64,000 nucleotides of DNA, from assembly GCA_000697665.1 (NCBI GenBank), contig KL197710.1:1587036-1651035 (forward strand), read 5' to 3'. The notes under the pieces were generated by a model. The model worked only from the letters and a program-made list of their open reading frames with translations. It was not told the origin of the DNA and made no database searches. Source of the DNA: Jaapia argillacea MUCL 33604 (taxonomy: Eukaryota; Basidiomycota; Agaricomycetes; Jaapiales; Jaapiaceae). Positions 46,095 through 57,439 of the stretch are shown piece by piece (the stretch's first letter is position 1; every line of letters starts with the position of its first letter). Made by a program: the position numbers and the translations under genes.

Positions 46095-47920
46095 TTATAC
46101 ATCCTGCCAAATTTGCTTCGCTGTCTCGGCCACTAGGGACAACTTCTTCTTGACATCCTCCTCCGATACGGGATTGCCTTCTGCATGGGATGCAAAGCCA
46201 CATTGCGGACTAATGCAGATCCTGAGGGTATCAAACATATCAGTTGAAGTTGAATCGGTGTTCTAGAGGTCTGAAGATACGAACTGGTTCAAAGCCTCCG
46301 CTTTCGTCCTCTTAGGGTCTCCTTGAGCGATGAGTTCCGCTGCTTGATCCACACGCTTCTTGAGACCTTCAATATCCTCCAACTATACGATGGTCAGTCT
46401 CCAACCCTATGGTACGATAGAATGATCTGACCTTGGGGAATTTAGATGTCACCAAGCCAAGAACAACGGTCTTATTCTTGGGGAGGTGTCGAAGAGGCTC
46501 GAATGACCCTGCTCGCTCAGTGTCGTACTCGAGCTAGTGAAAATATTGTTAATCACAACGCCTGGAGATGACCCGTGTTCAAGACTAACATAGTAGCAAT
46601 CCACGTCGATTTCGTTGAAAAGCTTGATTGCAATGCGATCATAGCCTCCCTCACTAAAGTGACGACCATCCTGTACACGTGTGAATGAGATATATGACCA
46701 AGACGACGATGAAAGACCCGTACCTTGTAGTTTCCTCGACAAAGATGCAAGCCAATATTCATATCTCTGGGTCGATCTCGCAGGCAGTCGTTGTAAACCC
46801 TGATGTATGTGTTCAACAAAGCTTCATGATCGACTCCCTTCTGAACCATCCCCTTGATCATGGACTCGGCACAGAAGTATGCCAAGAGGGGATCATCGAA
46901 TTGAAGATTACCTGAATGAAGGGTTAGCGACGGATCAAACTTGTAAGATAGGACACAAAGACTAACGGCAACCCAAGGAATACAGCTCTTTAATTTCCTC
47001 ACGATATGCCTGCGCAATATCTGCAAAGTACTCGTCTATCCCAACGTCAGCCCAAAATTAAACCGCGAGAACGGTACCAAAACTGACCATCGCTACCGTA
47101 GACACCTTTGTCATACGCAAACGGTCCATGCCGAAGATGGAACCACTCCGGTGCACAAACAGTAATTTTAATCCCATGATGTTCCTAAAATAACGTCAAA
47201 ACCCAAGAATAATTAGAGAGGGCCAAGAGATCGGCACTGTGAAAAAGAAGACAAACCTCAGGCTTGGTGACAGACTTCAAGTATTCGAATTGATCTTTAT
47301 AGAAGGGCTTCGTACGTTTGAGTTTACCCTATCCAAAACCTTGTGTATCAGCCTTCTTGTGTTTCACCGCTGAGATCCGAACTTACCTGACAAATGTACG
47401 ATGCGGCACACTTGAAGGAGGCTTGTTTGAAAGCATCAATGTCCGGTACGTAGTCCTGGAATAAGGTCAGGCGTAATTCGGTGAGGTCGGAACGTGATTC
47501 TGACCATGAACATGTCTATCGGGACTGAGTAACATTCGCGTCAACTAGGGAACGATGAAATCCAAAACTAGGAAGGAACATACCTTCAGGGAGGTACTTC
47601 ATACCCTCCAAGTTATCAAAGACACCATCGAAGAACATATGCCTACCCAACAAAAACCAAAAGTCAATCACAACCGACCCATCCATCGCAAAAACCAAAC
47701 CCCACCTTCTAAACTCGCCATCCGTGATAGACTTGATCCCAACCTGTCTCTGCATCTCCACAATATCAATGATAGCCTTATCCTCCACCTTCCTCAGTTC
47801 CTCAGCCGTACATTTCTGACCATCAAACTCTGCCCGTTTCTGCAACAAATCAGCAGGCCTCTTCAAAGACCCAATATGATCAGCACGGAACGGAGGGGCC
47901 AGTTTCAACGGTGAAGTCAT
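46095..47920 (-). CDS. MetE-like (cobalamin-independent methionine synthase C-terminal type) protein, copy 1
   Basis: The protein of about 380 residues is a single UROD/MetE-like TIM barrel, half the length of full MetE. The ATG at 47920 gives MTSPLKLAPPFRADHIGSLKRPADLL, the typical opening of this subfamily, and GIKSITDGEFRR follows. The zinc ligands of the family are visible: His and Cys in GLHLCRGN, and the late Cys in ISPQCGFAS; an acidic ligand candidate lies in YLEYDTERAG. The stop is at 46095-46097. Around eight introns interrupt it. Family members transfer methyl or alkyl groups to thiols; the substrate here is not known. A diverged second copy lies directly upstream (49158-50967), in the same orientation. 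Confidence 0.87.
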
Positions 47921-49157
47921 TGTATGAGGGGATGGGGTATGTGTTTGAGATGAGGCTGAGGGAGGGATCGGTTGGTTAAGAAACCCCAAAGGCCAAACAC
48001 ATCGCCCTTAAATACCAATCACATCCAAATCACTCGGAAGCGGAGGGGGAGCAAAAAACCCCTCAACAAACCGCCCAAACGGCTCCAAGGCTAAACAGTT
48101 CACCAACCCAAAACATGACCCCATGCCCATCTTCCCCCGGCCTCGCCAAGAGGCACACTAAAAATCTCGTGATTGATATGGTCCTCCGAACAAAGAACCC
48201 AACCGTTTAGTTTACCATCCTTGAGCAAGAATAAGTAAATCTGTATCGTGACGAGATCAGGTGCCCTTCCCAATTGGAGCGGGACCCTGCTATCTGAGAG
48301 CAAAACGGTTACAGCAGGAAGATCCCGTCATATGGGTGCCAGCGGCCCTTGCAAGGGGGGAGTTGCTCCATACTTGCAAGTAATTCCGAGGTAGAGATAC
48401 AGGAAGGGGTGTTGTGATTGAAGAATCGTGATGGATGGGATCGAAAGCGGTGATGGACCTCAGGTCGGAACCTTTTCGTCGACTCTGAGTGCGCTCGGAT
48501 GGATCCAAGGCTCCTCAAACTTGGTATACATCGCCGTTGAACCCGCGACCGACGATGTACTATTTCTGTTCTCCTCGATTCTGCCGTCATCATCTGACTC
48601 CGAAGATAGAGCAACAGCACTCTTGACATGTACAATGTCGCGGGTACCGCCAACGGTTCCCAACGGTTCCGGTCGACGCTCTCACCAAATCAAACGAAAT
48701 ACTTCTTGGCCGATCCTTGTTCACAAATTCCATCTCAAAATATCCTCCTGTTTTTGGCTCCCCAATCCACGAATCCCAAGAATACACAAGGAAATCGCCA
48801 AGAAACATACATTTTTAACTGGGTCGAAATAGATCACGGAGGAAGCGCAGAACACGATGAGCCACGAATAAATTCCTTTCGAGGTCATACGTTCAGCTCC
48901 TTCAGTCATACTCCGTCTCAGGATGACCATCTTGGCTTCCTCAGCTTGAATGAATGTTGGTAACAACCTTTGGCGTCATTGCTAACAATTCCTCAGATCT
49001 GTCAGCGGCGTGTCTATCCGTGGAACTTGACCACCACCATGATAATCAAGAAAGTGGCCTCACAAAGACCCGCTACCACGTCGCTGACGGCATCGTGTAC
49101 AATATACGTACAACAAGATAATACAACACTGCCCAGAATTTATCCGTCAGGGTCGCC
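47921..49157. other. Spacer between the two MetE-like genes, possible unresolved small gene
   Basis: The spacer is 1.2 kb long, larger than its neighbours. Minus-strand open pieces at about 48721-48966 (including a hydrophobic IYSWLIVFCASSVIYF), 48460-48660 and 48100-48300 could be exons of a small membrane protein. I found no consistent splice chain and no family. A short direct repeat (ccaacggttc twice) occurs near 48650-48670. I leave it uncalled. Confidence 0.3.
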
Positions 49158-50967
49158 TCAACCCCAAACCTGCTTCGCAACCTCGGCGACCAAACCCAAC
49201 TTCTTCCTTTCATCCTACACAATAGCACAGCCCATCAACACAACGATCCCACAAGGGGTAAGCGACGAGAAAAGTTTACTCACCTCTTCAGTTAAGGGAT
49301 TACCCTCCCACACAGATGCGAAACCACACTGCGGGCTCAAACACAATCTAGACAAAAAAGCCGAAACGAGATTAGAATTTTGGTACGCTTATGTATGAGC
49401 GCAGTTCCTGGTACGTACTGGTTCAACGCATCCTGTTTGGATCGTGGAGGCACGCCCTCCGAAATAATATCCGCAGCTTCATAAATTCTCGCTTTCAGCT
49501 CTTCGACGCTCTCCAATTGAGGTGTCTTGGTCGTCACAAGACCCAAAACGGCGACTTTGTTTAGAGGGAGGTATTTGAGGGGCTGGAAATCGCCTGAGCG
49601 TTCGTTGTCGTATTCGAGCTGGGGAGGTAATGATAGTCCCATGTTAGTGTTGTAGGACGCAAAGGCAGAGATGGGAACATACGTAGAAACAATTAACATC
49701 GAGATCTTGGAAGAGTTTCTGTGCGACAGGAGCATATCCTCCTTCCGAATAATGCACGCCACCCTATGTAGCAACGCCAGCCGTCAACCAACTACACTTT
49801 CCACACCTATGAATCATGCGACTAACCTTGAAATTCCCTCGACACATATGAATGCCCACGCACAAATCCGCCTCCCGTCCCTGCACACACCAATTCATCG
49901 CCTTTATATAAGTCTCGAGTAGTGAAGTGTGGTCGACGCTTGATTCTTTCATACCCTTGATCATGCGATCGTCGCAGAGGAAACAGAACGTCGCGTCATC
50001 GAATTGGATGTTTCCTAGTGATAGGAGAATGAGGGACGGGTCAGTGTAGACGCGAGAGAGAACGTACGGCAGCCGAGAGAGTAAAGATGGGCGATCTCTT
50101 CTCGGTAAGCCTTTGCAAGGTCAGAGAAGTATTCATCTGGGTGAAATAAGACGAGATCCCAAGTCAGTACTTGTTGGTCACCAACCGAAACCGGATGAGA
50201 TCGCACCATCGTTCTTGTAAATCGAGAGATCATAAGTCAAGTCCGATCCATGACGCTGATGGAACCAAGTGGGTGGGCAAATGGTCACTTTGATGTTCTT
50301 CACTTCCTATGTCACAAAGAGCGAATCACGTAAGAAGGGAGGTGTTCGGGTTTGGCAGAGGTGAAAAATACCTCTGGGGGGACGAGCGTTTTGAGATACT
50401 CGAACTGTTTGGCATACCAGGATACGGTGCGCTTGATTTTGCCCTGAGGGAACAAAAGAATTCGGGTCAGTGGTAGGCCGACGAAGGCGTATGGCGAGAC
50501 TTACGGTACAGAAGATTGATGGGAATTCGGTCATCCCGAAGGCTTTCATCATGGAGATGAAGGGAACATATTCCTAGGTCGATTGTAAGTTCAGGTTAGC
50601 GCCGGAACTAGTGGTGATTCGTACCTTGAACTCAGAAAGCGGGCCTGAAAATGTATCAGAAACTTGCAGACGAATAATGTGCAAAAACAGACATACGGTT
50701 GGGCACAAAAGTCATACCCTCCATAGTCTCAAAGACTCCCTCAAAGAACATGCCCCTCCTCAGTTCACCATCGGTGATACCTTTGAAACCGAGCTCCTGC
50801 TGCATCTTGACGACTCTCTTGATAGCCTCATCCTCGACGGCCTCAAGTTCCTGAGGCGTACACTTTTTCTCTTCGAACAAGGCACGTTTCTGATACAACT
50901 CTGTCGGGCGGAGGAGGGAGCCAATGTGCTCTGCACGGAAAGGAGGGTTCAAACGAGGTGCAGACAT
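49158..50967 (-). CDS. MetE-like (cobalamin-independent methionine synthase C-terminal type) protein, copy 2
   Basis: The ATG at 50967 gives MSAPRLNPPFRAEHIGSLLRPTELY, closely parallel to copy 1. GFKGITDGELRRGMFFEGVFETMEGM and WFHQRHGSDLTYD follow. Metal-ligand segments are kept: GIHMCRGN for His and Cys, FYLEYDNERSG for the acidic candidate, and LSPQCGFAS for the last Cys. The stop at 49158-49160 follows VAEVAKQVWG. Intron positions largely match copy 1, so this is a tandem gene duplication and not a retrocopy. Both copies keep the metal site and look functional. They may differ in substrate. Confidence 0.87.
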
Positions 50968-51682
50968 GGTGATGGGGTGGTTGTGGAGGTTGGGGTGATA
51001 ATGGAACTACAGTGGGGGACTTTAAATAGGCGGTTTTGTGAGATAATATTATAGTCTCGTACACCGCATCACCGGAAAGATCGCAATCGAAAGGAATCAG
51101 GAAAAGAGTACGAAGGAGGAAGGAGGCTAGCTCGGTAGGGCGTGGAAGGATCTTTGTGGAATTCCCATTGAATTTATCAAGCGATGACAGGACTGGGTAT
51201 AGTGGGGCACCGGGTGTGGACACACAGATAAGTAAAGTAACTCCGTTGCAATCCAACCCAGTCGGGAAATGCAATGTCCGCAAGGCATTCCGCGAGGCAA
51301 GAGGGAGAAGGCGCTGGTCTACAATTTGTTGCGATGGTGATCCAGAGCTGCTCATAGTGTACGTAATCGTCGGGTTAGGGTTACACACGTGGTCTCTGCT
51401 TAGCTAAGCACACGAAACGGTAATCCAAGCATACTCTCAACGAAAAGTCATACTCGGCCCACCGACGACGACACCTCAAGGTGAGTAACAACTTTCCCCC
51501 CTCTGCAATCAGACGTGCCGCCCTGTACGACCCATGCATCCTGCTGGATTGAACGAATTCGCGGGAAATCCGTTTCGAACGGATGGATTGCGTTCAGATG
51601 TCACGGATGATGCACCCCCACTTTCACCCTTCTCGCTCCCCCGCCCAGAAGCAATCTAACTTTCTCTCTCCTAGACTAGAAA
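50968..51682. promoter_or_regulatory. Divergent promoter with a telomere-like box, an E-box and the RPL13 leader intron
   Basis: Upstream of RPL13, GGGTTAGGGTTA (51372-51383) is followed three bases on by CACGTG (51386-51391). In some fungi Tbf1-type TTAGGG boxes and Cbf1-type CACGTG boxes sit together in ribosomal protein gene promoters, so this pair is a plausible RPL13 control element about 300 bases before the ATG. A likely 5' UTR intron follows (51481-51674), starting GTGAGT and ending CTAG just before the ATG. Confidence 0.6.
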
Positions 51683-52479
51683 ATGGGTTTCCGACACAAC
51701 AACGGTAAGTCCCACCCCCCAATTCACCACCCAAAATCTCACCATCTCCCTAGTCCTCCACGGCAACCACTTCCGCAAGGACTGGCAAAGCCGCGTCCGC
51801 ACCTGGTTCAACCAACCAGGCCGCAAACTCCGCAGACGCAACGCCCGCAAAGCCAAAGCCGCCACTCTCGGCGTTCGTCCCCTCGCACACCTCCGCCCAG
51901 CAGTCCGCGCACCCACCGTCCGCTACAACATGAAAGTCCGCGAGGGCCGTGGTTTCACCCTCGCCGAACTCAAAGAAGCCGGTATTGGACGAAAAGCTGC
52001 TAGGGGTGTCGGTATCGTTGTTGATCATAGGAGAAGGAATTTGAGTGAGGAGGGAAAGGCTTTGAACGTACTGCGGTTGAAGGCTTACAAGGAGAAGTTG
52101 ATTGTCTTCCCCAAGAATGCCAAGAAGCCCAAGAAGGGTGACTCCACCGTCAGTTCATCCCATGTCTAGCATTCAACGATGACTGATATTGAGAGTGTCT
52201 CGCTTTTTTAGGGCGCTGACCTCACCGCAACCACCACCCGTCTCCAAGTCGCCCTCCCCGATCCCTATCAAGCAGAGGCTCCCCGTAAAATCACAGACGA
52301 GGAACACCAGTTCCAAGCCTACAGGACCCTGCGTGAAGCCCGTGCTCTCTACAGGCACGAGGGTAAGCGAAAGGCCAACGCTGCCAAGGTTCGTCCCTTT
52401 TTCCTAACTTTCTGCCTATTTCTTTTCTCTAACTTGTATATCACAGCGGGACGAAGAGGAGGCTGCCAAGAAGAAGTAA
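51683..52479 (+). CDS. RPL13: 60S ribosomal protein L13 (eL13)
   Basis: This is an eL13 component of the large subunit. The ATG at 51683 gives MGFRHNN. A short intron then joins [36 protein letters not shown], the highly conserved N-terminus. [31 protein letters not shown] and [38 protein letters not shown] follow. Two more introns separate [18 protein letters not shown] and the Lys-rich ending (EEEAAKKK), with the stop at 52477-52479. Length and motif order match the family. Confidence 0.96.
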
Positions 52480-53161
52480 TCTACTCACGCGTCATCGTCA
52501 CTTCTTCTTTCTGCCCTTGCATCTGTCCCTCCATCATGCTCTACTTTCTGCTCATGTATCGCTACCGCTTAAAAATCTGGGTGCGAGTTGGAGGCCCATC
52601 ATTATGGCACTACATGTCATGTATCCCCGATTATGAACACGTCGCTTTCAAACAGAATAACCGTGGTGTGACCTTAGGTGCCTCCTAACAAATGCAAATT
52701 GCATAATATACTATCCATTGAGCAGGCAATACAGGCAATACAGTATGTCGAAAGCCTACATCTCGTAATGCCAGGCAGGGGGTGGCGCTCGGGAACTAGA
52801 GCTAGAACAAAGCAAAGGGATAACGAAGCGAGATACACACAGGAGATGATATGGAGAGGAGGGGTTCCAACGCGGTAATGGCGAATATAGGGGGTCACGA
52901 GCACAAAGAAAGGGAATCATGAAAAAGAAGGGTGAAAAGAAAGGAAGACATGCCCGTCCGTAGACCAGACAAGGTATGTTACATGTACAACATCTACTCG
53001 GGGGCAGGGTGCGTAACAACAGTAAGAAAAGAAAAAAGCAACATATGGCACAGAATGAAAGTAGACACGCAACGAGCACACAAATGTCCTTGACGATAGG
53101 GGAACGGCGAATCCCACAATCGCAAACCTCCTAGGTTTGTGAGGACAACAACTTCAAATCC
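52480..53161. other. Convergent 3' intergenic region
   Basis: RPL13 and the Pal1 gene converge here. The 680 bases contain A/G-rich runs near 52800-53050 on the plus strand. Hydrophobic minus-strand open frames are low-complexity readings of these runs and are not called. Confidence 0.4.
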
Positions 53162-54824
53162 TTACTTCCCAGGAGGCATCACAGCTCCCTTGAACTTCTT
53201 CAACAAACTCGTCTTCCTCCCCAAGGAAGAAGTTCCCGCGTTATCCTCCCCAGACCCCCCAGAGCCTGAATGCGACCGGTCAAAAGTACGACCGGGTGTA
53301 GCCGGTAACGACTTGTCTTTGCCTTGAGAGCGACTCGGTAGTGCAGGCACATCGGCATACGCGTATGGTTCAGGCGTCTCAACAATAGCCTCCCTGCCAC
53401 CACTTGCATTCGGGTTCGCATTCTCCTTGGCAGCACCCGGTCGTCCAAAACGACCCAAGAACGAGTTCTGTGAACGATGAGTTGGTCGGGGGTTCGGTGC
53501 ACTCCCAACCTGGACCTGTCCACGCGACCGACCAGAATCTTCGTTCGAACTCGTAGGACTCTGTTCACCGTTTGGGAACTCTTCGTAACCAACAGGAACA
53601 TTGGGCGCATCCCTCATCTTCCTTATCCGCTGCATCAGACTCTTGCTGCGTTTCGGAATGTTCATCGCCCCCGTGTGCGCTGGTGCCGACTGTGGCGATT
53701 CGGGCTCACCGGGGCCGGGCGCCGCGACAGCATAGTCAGCCGCATCGGGTACAAAGATGGGTTGTGGAGGAGGAAGGTTCGAGCGTTTCTGGACGTTTGG
53801 TGGACGGCGAGGGCTTTCTTGAATCTCAGCGTCGAGGTGGTCTCGATCGCGATACGCCTGACGCATATCGCGTGGTTTCTTTCCACCGACGGGCATTGCT
53901 GGTGCATGACCATTCTTCTCCTTGCCGTTGTAGATGGAGTTGGGGGCAGATTTGTCGTAACCATACCCGCCACCTGCTGAGAAATCCTCAAACGGCTCTG
54001 GCTCGTGCATACCCCACGCCTCTGCGATAACATCGACCTTCTTCTTCGGCGGTTCGTAAGTCTCATAAGAGAACGCGTTCTTGTATGCGCGGGCAGAGGG
54101 GTATGGGGAATCGTAGGAGCCTGGGGTAAATGTATCTTCCTTCTGAGCAGGAGGTGGTCCTCCAACAGGTTGGGGCACCCAAGCGGCCATAGGTGCTTGG
54201 GTCTTGTGACGATTGCGTGAAGGGGCACAAGCATCGAAAGGTCCGTCGTGATGGAACACTGCGACAATCATCAACATAGTCAGGATCGGGATAATTGTGG
54301 AGAAAACGACGGTGACGTACTGGGACCACCAACACCAGAGTAATCCAATCTATCGATAACATCGGCATGGGCAGAGCTCTTTTTGCGTGGTTTCCCTTTG
54401 GATTTGTCTGCAGCTGTAGGGACGGAGTCTTGGGACTGGGAGCGCTTGGAGGTATTGGCCGGCCGAGTGGTCGGCTGGGCAGGTCTACAGCCGCCACAAA
54501 ATGGATTAATGGCGGAAAATCATCCAAGCAGCGGGGATACACGCACGGTAGGGTTGTCTGACTTCTGCCCATCCTTGTGCGATGGGGTTGGTCGGACGGA
54601 CGAACGGTCACGGTATCTCTCACGGCCTCAACCATGTTGACTTGACGATTGGAAGCAGGCGGGGGTAAAACGTCTCTATGTCTAGGCTTGGACTTGGGTG
54701 GGAGTGGTGGGGGAGATACGCGCTGAACTGGATCGGTAAAAGGGTCGGATGCAGATCGTGAACGGGAATGATGATGATGGTGGTGCTTCAAGTTGTGCGG
54801 ACTGTTTGACATTGCGGTAGCCAT
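53162..54824 (-). CDS. Pal1 family cell-morphology protein
   Basis: Pal1 proteins localise to growth sites and endocytic patches and help shape fungal cells. The ATG at 54824 gives MATAMSNSPHNLK, a six-His run, and a Pro/Ser-rich start. Two short introns lie near 54550 and 54290. The hallmark follows: VIDRLD before the intron, then FHHDGPFDACAPSRN right after it (54190-54265). Later segments include APMAAWVP, KKKVDVIAEAWGMHEPEPFEDFS and a long disordered tail with KRSKSLMQRIRKMRDAPN. The ending is GRKTSLLKKFKGAVMPPGK at 53162. A longer reading running upstream to 55547 on this strand crosses the promoter and the neighbouring gene and is not accepted. Confidence 0.9.
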
Positions 54825-55295
54825 GCTTGTTAGCCACCCCTGTTGGAATAATGAGGTCAGAAGCACTCCGATTGTAATCGCCAAATTTGATCTCCCACGT
54901 TGTCCGGCTCGATAGGCTTGGAGGGCAGAGACTCTGAATTTGGCGTTGCGAAAGCAGCCGTGGACGCTGGCGACAACGAGGAGGACGGGGGAAAGAAGGA
55001 GACAACACTGGAAATAACCCGCTGGGGACTTGGTTGTTTGGTTTATAAACGATGTTGACTGACGCGCAGGCTCAACGTATGTAATGGGGGTCCAGCGAGC
55101 GGAGTTCGTACGGCAAGCTCCGCCCGGTTCCTGCCCAGACCCACCCCTTTTTCGGCAAACCTCCGCCTCATTCTCCGGAAAATCGTCCGGCATCTCCGTC
55201 AGCCCTGTTTTCTCGCCGGAACTGCCGTTGTGGCGGGCCGAGTATTTCTTGGACTTTGTGGCACGACATTCCTTGCACAGAGACTGCAGGTAAGT
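54825..55295. promoter_or_regulatory. Divergent promoter region between Pal1 and the desaturase gene
   Basis: Two genes start head to head within about 470 bases. Long open frames on both strands reflect composition and lack domain content. Nothing else is seen. Confidence 0.4.
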
Positions 55296-57103
55296 ATGGG
55301 CCGTCCAGCTACAGTTTGGACGCGTGAACAGGTTGCTGCACGCATCCTGGCTGGTGAGAACCTTATCATCTTTCACGGCCAGGTCGTTCGTATCCCCGCC
55401 TCCTGGCTCGCTGTCCATCCCGGTGGTCCCCTCGCCATCCAGCATTTCATCGGTCGCGATGCTACAGACGAAGTCGACGCCTTTCACTTTGACGACACTC
55501 TCAAGAAAATACAGAGTTACGTCGTAGGCACCATCGTTACCGACCAAAAGGGCTGGGAACCACTTGTTCCCCCAGTTGCCAGCGGTTGGGTCAGGAAAGT
55601 TGGCAGCGACGGCAAATTGGAATGGTTTAACGAGGCCTCTGCTGAGAGGAGTAAATCCAATACGGAAGCTGCCCCCTCCTCGCAGATTCTTCTCGTCAAG
55701 AAGGACACTTCCCTCCCCCAGTCCTCCTTGAGCCTATCCACGCTCCAGCCTCCACCAACCACCCTCTCCCCAGAGGTCCAAACGCAGCACTCTGTGGCTT
55801 ACAAGGTCCTCCACAAGCGTGTCACAGAGGCTGGTTTATACAAAACACCGTACCTAACTGGGTACGGCCCCGAAATCGCTCGTTATATCCTTTTGGCCAC
55901 CCTCTCAGCTGTTGCATACCGACACGACTGGCTGATTCCAAGCGCGGTTTGCCTCGGTTTATTCTGGCATCAGCTCGCGTTCTTCGCGCACGACCTGGGG
56001 CATATGGGTGTCACTCACAATTGGACCATCGACCGTCTCATTGGGATATCAATTGCCGACTTTTGTGGAGGATTGAGTATCGGTTGGTGGGTCGATGTCA
56101 GTGTCGCATCATTCAATGGTTGTAGCCCGTCCTCATTTTCTTTTGTTTATTGTAGAACCATAATATACATCATTGTGAGCACGAATTATTCAGTGCATGA
56201 ACGACCTGTACTTATTTCTCATCGCAGTGGTCACCAACCATCCATCTCAGTATGTATCCAAGTACCAGAGACTGAACGACATCTGAAACACTTTATCTAG
56301 CGACCCCGATATCGAGCATCTTCCATTCTTTGCCATCTCTCCGACCTTCTTCAAGTCCCTATACTCCTCATACTACAAGCGGATTATGCCCTTCGACTTT
56401 GCATCACGTATCTTTTTACCCCTCCAACACAAACTCTTCTACGTGATCATGTCCCTCGCTCGGTTCAACCTCTATGCGAACTCTTATGGCTTCCTATGGA
56501 AGACTAGGAACGATAAAGGCAAGGCCAAAGGTGGACGGTGGTGGTGGCGGCTCGAAATCATCGGACTCGCCGTTTTCTGGACTTGGTACGGACGAGTACT
56601 CTATGGATGCGGGTCATGGCAAAGAGCTCTTGCCTACCTACTCGTCAGCCACGTGGTAACGAGCCCTTTACACATTCAAGTGTGTATATCTCCTCTCTCT
56701 ATGACTTGTAGAAACTCAGATTTTCTACCATTAGATCGTCCTCTCCCATTTCTCCCGCTCGACAGCCGACCTGGGGCCAAGCGAATCCTTCCCCCATCGT
56801 CAACTTCGCACTTCAACAGATGTCCTCTGTCCCGAATCGCTCGCCTTCATTCACGGTGGCCTTCACCTCCAAGTAACGCATCACCTCTTCCCTCGTCTGC
56901 CTAGACACAATTTGAAGAAAGCAAGCTACCTGGTGAAGGAGTTTGCAAAAGAGCAAGGGTTGGAGTACGCAGAGTTTGGGTTCGTAGAGGGAAATAGTGA
57001 AGTTCGAGGGGTGTTGAAGAGCGTGGCGGAACAGGTGAAGATTATGGGCATTGTCGCTGATGGAAATATCAAGGAGGCGATGGAGCACAAAAAGGACCAT
57101 TAA
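55296..57103 (+). CDS. Cytochrome b5-fused sphingolipid delta-8 desaturase
   Basis: The enzyme desaturates the long-chain base of ceramide, a step toward fungal glucosylceramide, in the ER. The ATG at 55296 gives MGRPATVWTREQVAARI. The cytochrome b5 domain has the heme-ligand motif HPGG in WLAVHPGGPLAIQHFIGRDATDEVDAFH. The desaturase domain has HDLGH (box 1), NHNIHH formed across an intron near 56096-56155 (box 2), and QVTHH (box 3) near 56870, the Q-type third box of front-end desaturases. Membrane segments include YILLATLSAVAYRHDWLIP and IIGLAVFWTWYGRVLYGCG. The C-terminus ends IKEAMEHKKDH at 57103. At least three introns are present. A delta-6 type fatty acid desaturase is the main alternative. 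Confidence 0.88.
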
Positions 57104-57439
57104 TGAGGGTCTCGGACATTCGATGAACGATTAGGGTGGTCGTTCTACGCATAGATTTCTCTCGTCGCTCTTTGATTCACGGATTATTGGATACCCCCCG
57201 GAACTTCGGTGCATACCGTCCGCAAACGATTCGAACAATAGGAATTCTTTCAAGCACAGCAAGCGTGCTTCTACTCATGGAATCTAATTGCACATCAACG
57301 ACAGAATGTGTCAAACGGCCCGTGTTCCTACACTCTTGTTTATTCTCGTCGTCCTACATCGTCCTCGTGTTCCTTGTGCAGTAACCATGAGTTTGATGAC
57401 GATGATTCGAAGGGTGGAGATGCAGTCCGAACGTACCCA
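57104..57439. other. Convergent 3' intergenic region
   Basis: Two genes converge on this 336-base spacer. No gene is seen. Confidence 0.4.

Noticed and set aside
54063-55547. Very long minus-strand open frame of 494 codons
   Set aside because: It reads through the Pal1 5' region in a shifted frame, its promoter and the antisense of the desaturase gene. The Pal1 motif FHHDGPFDAC lies in a different frame joined by introns.
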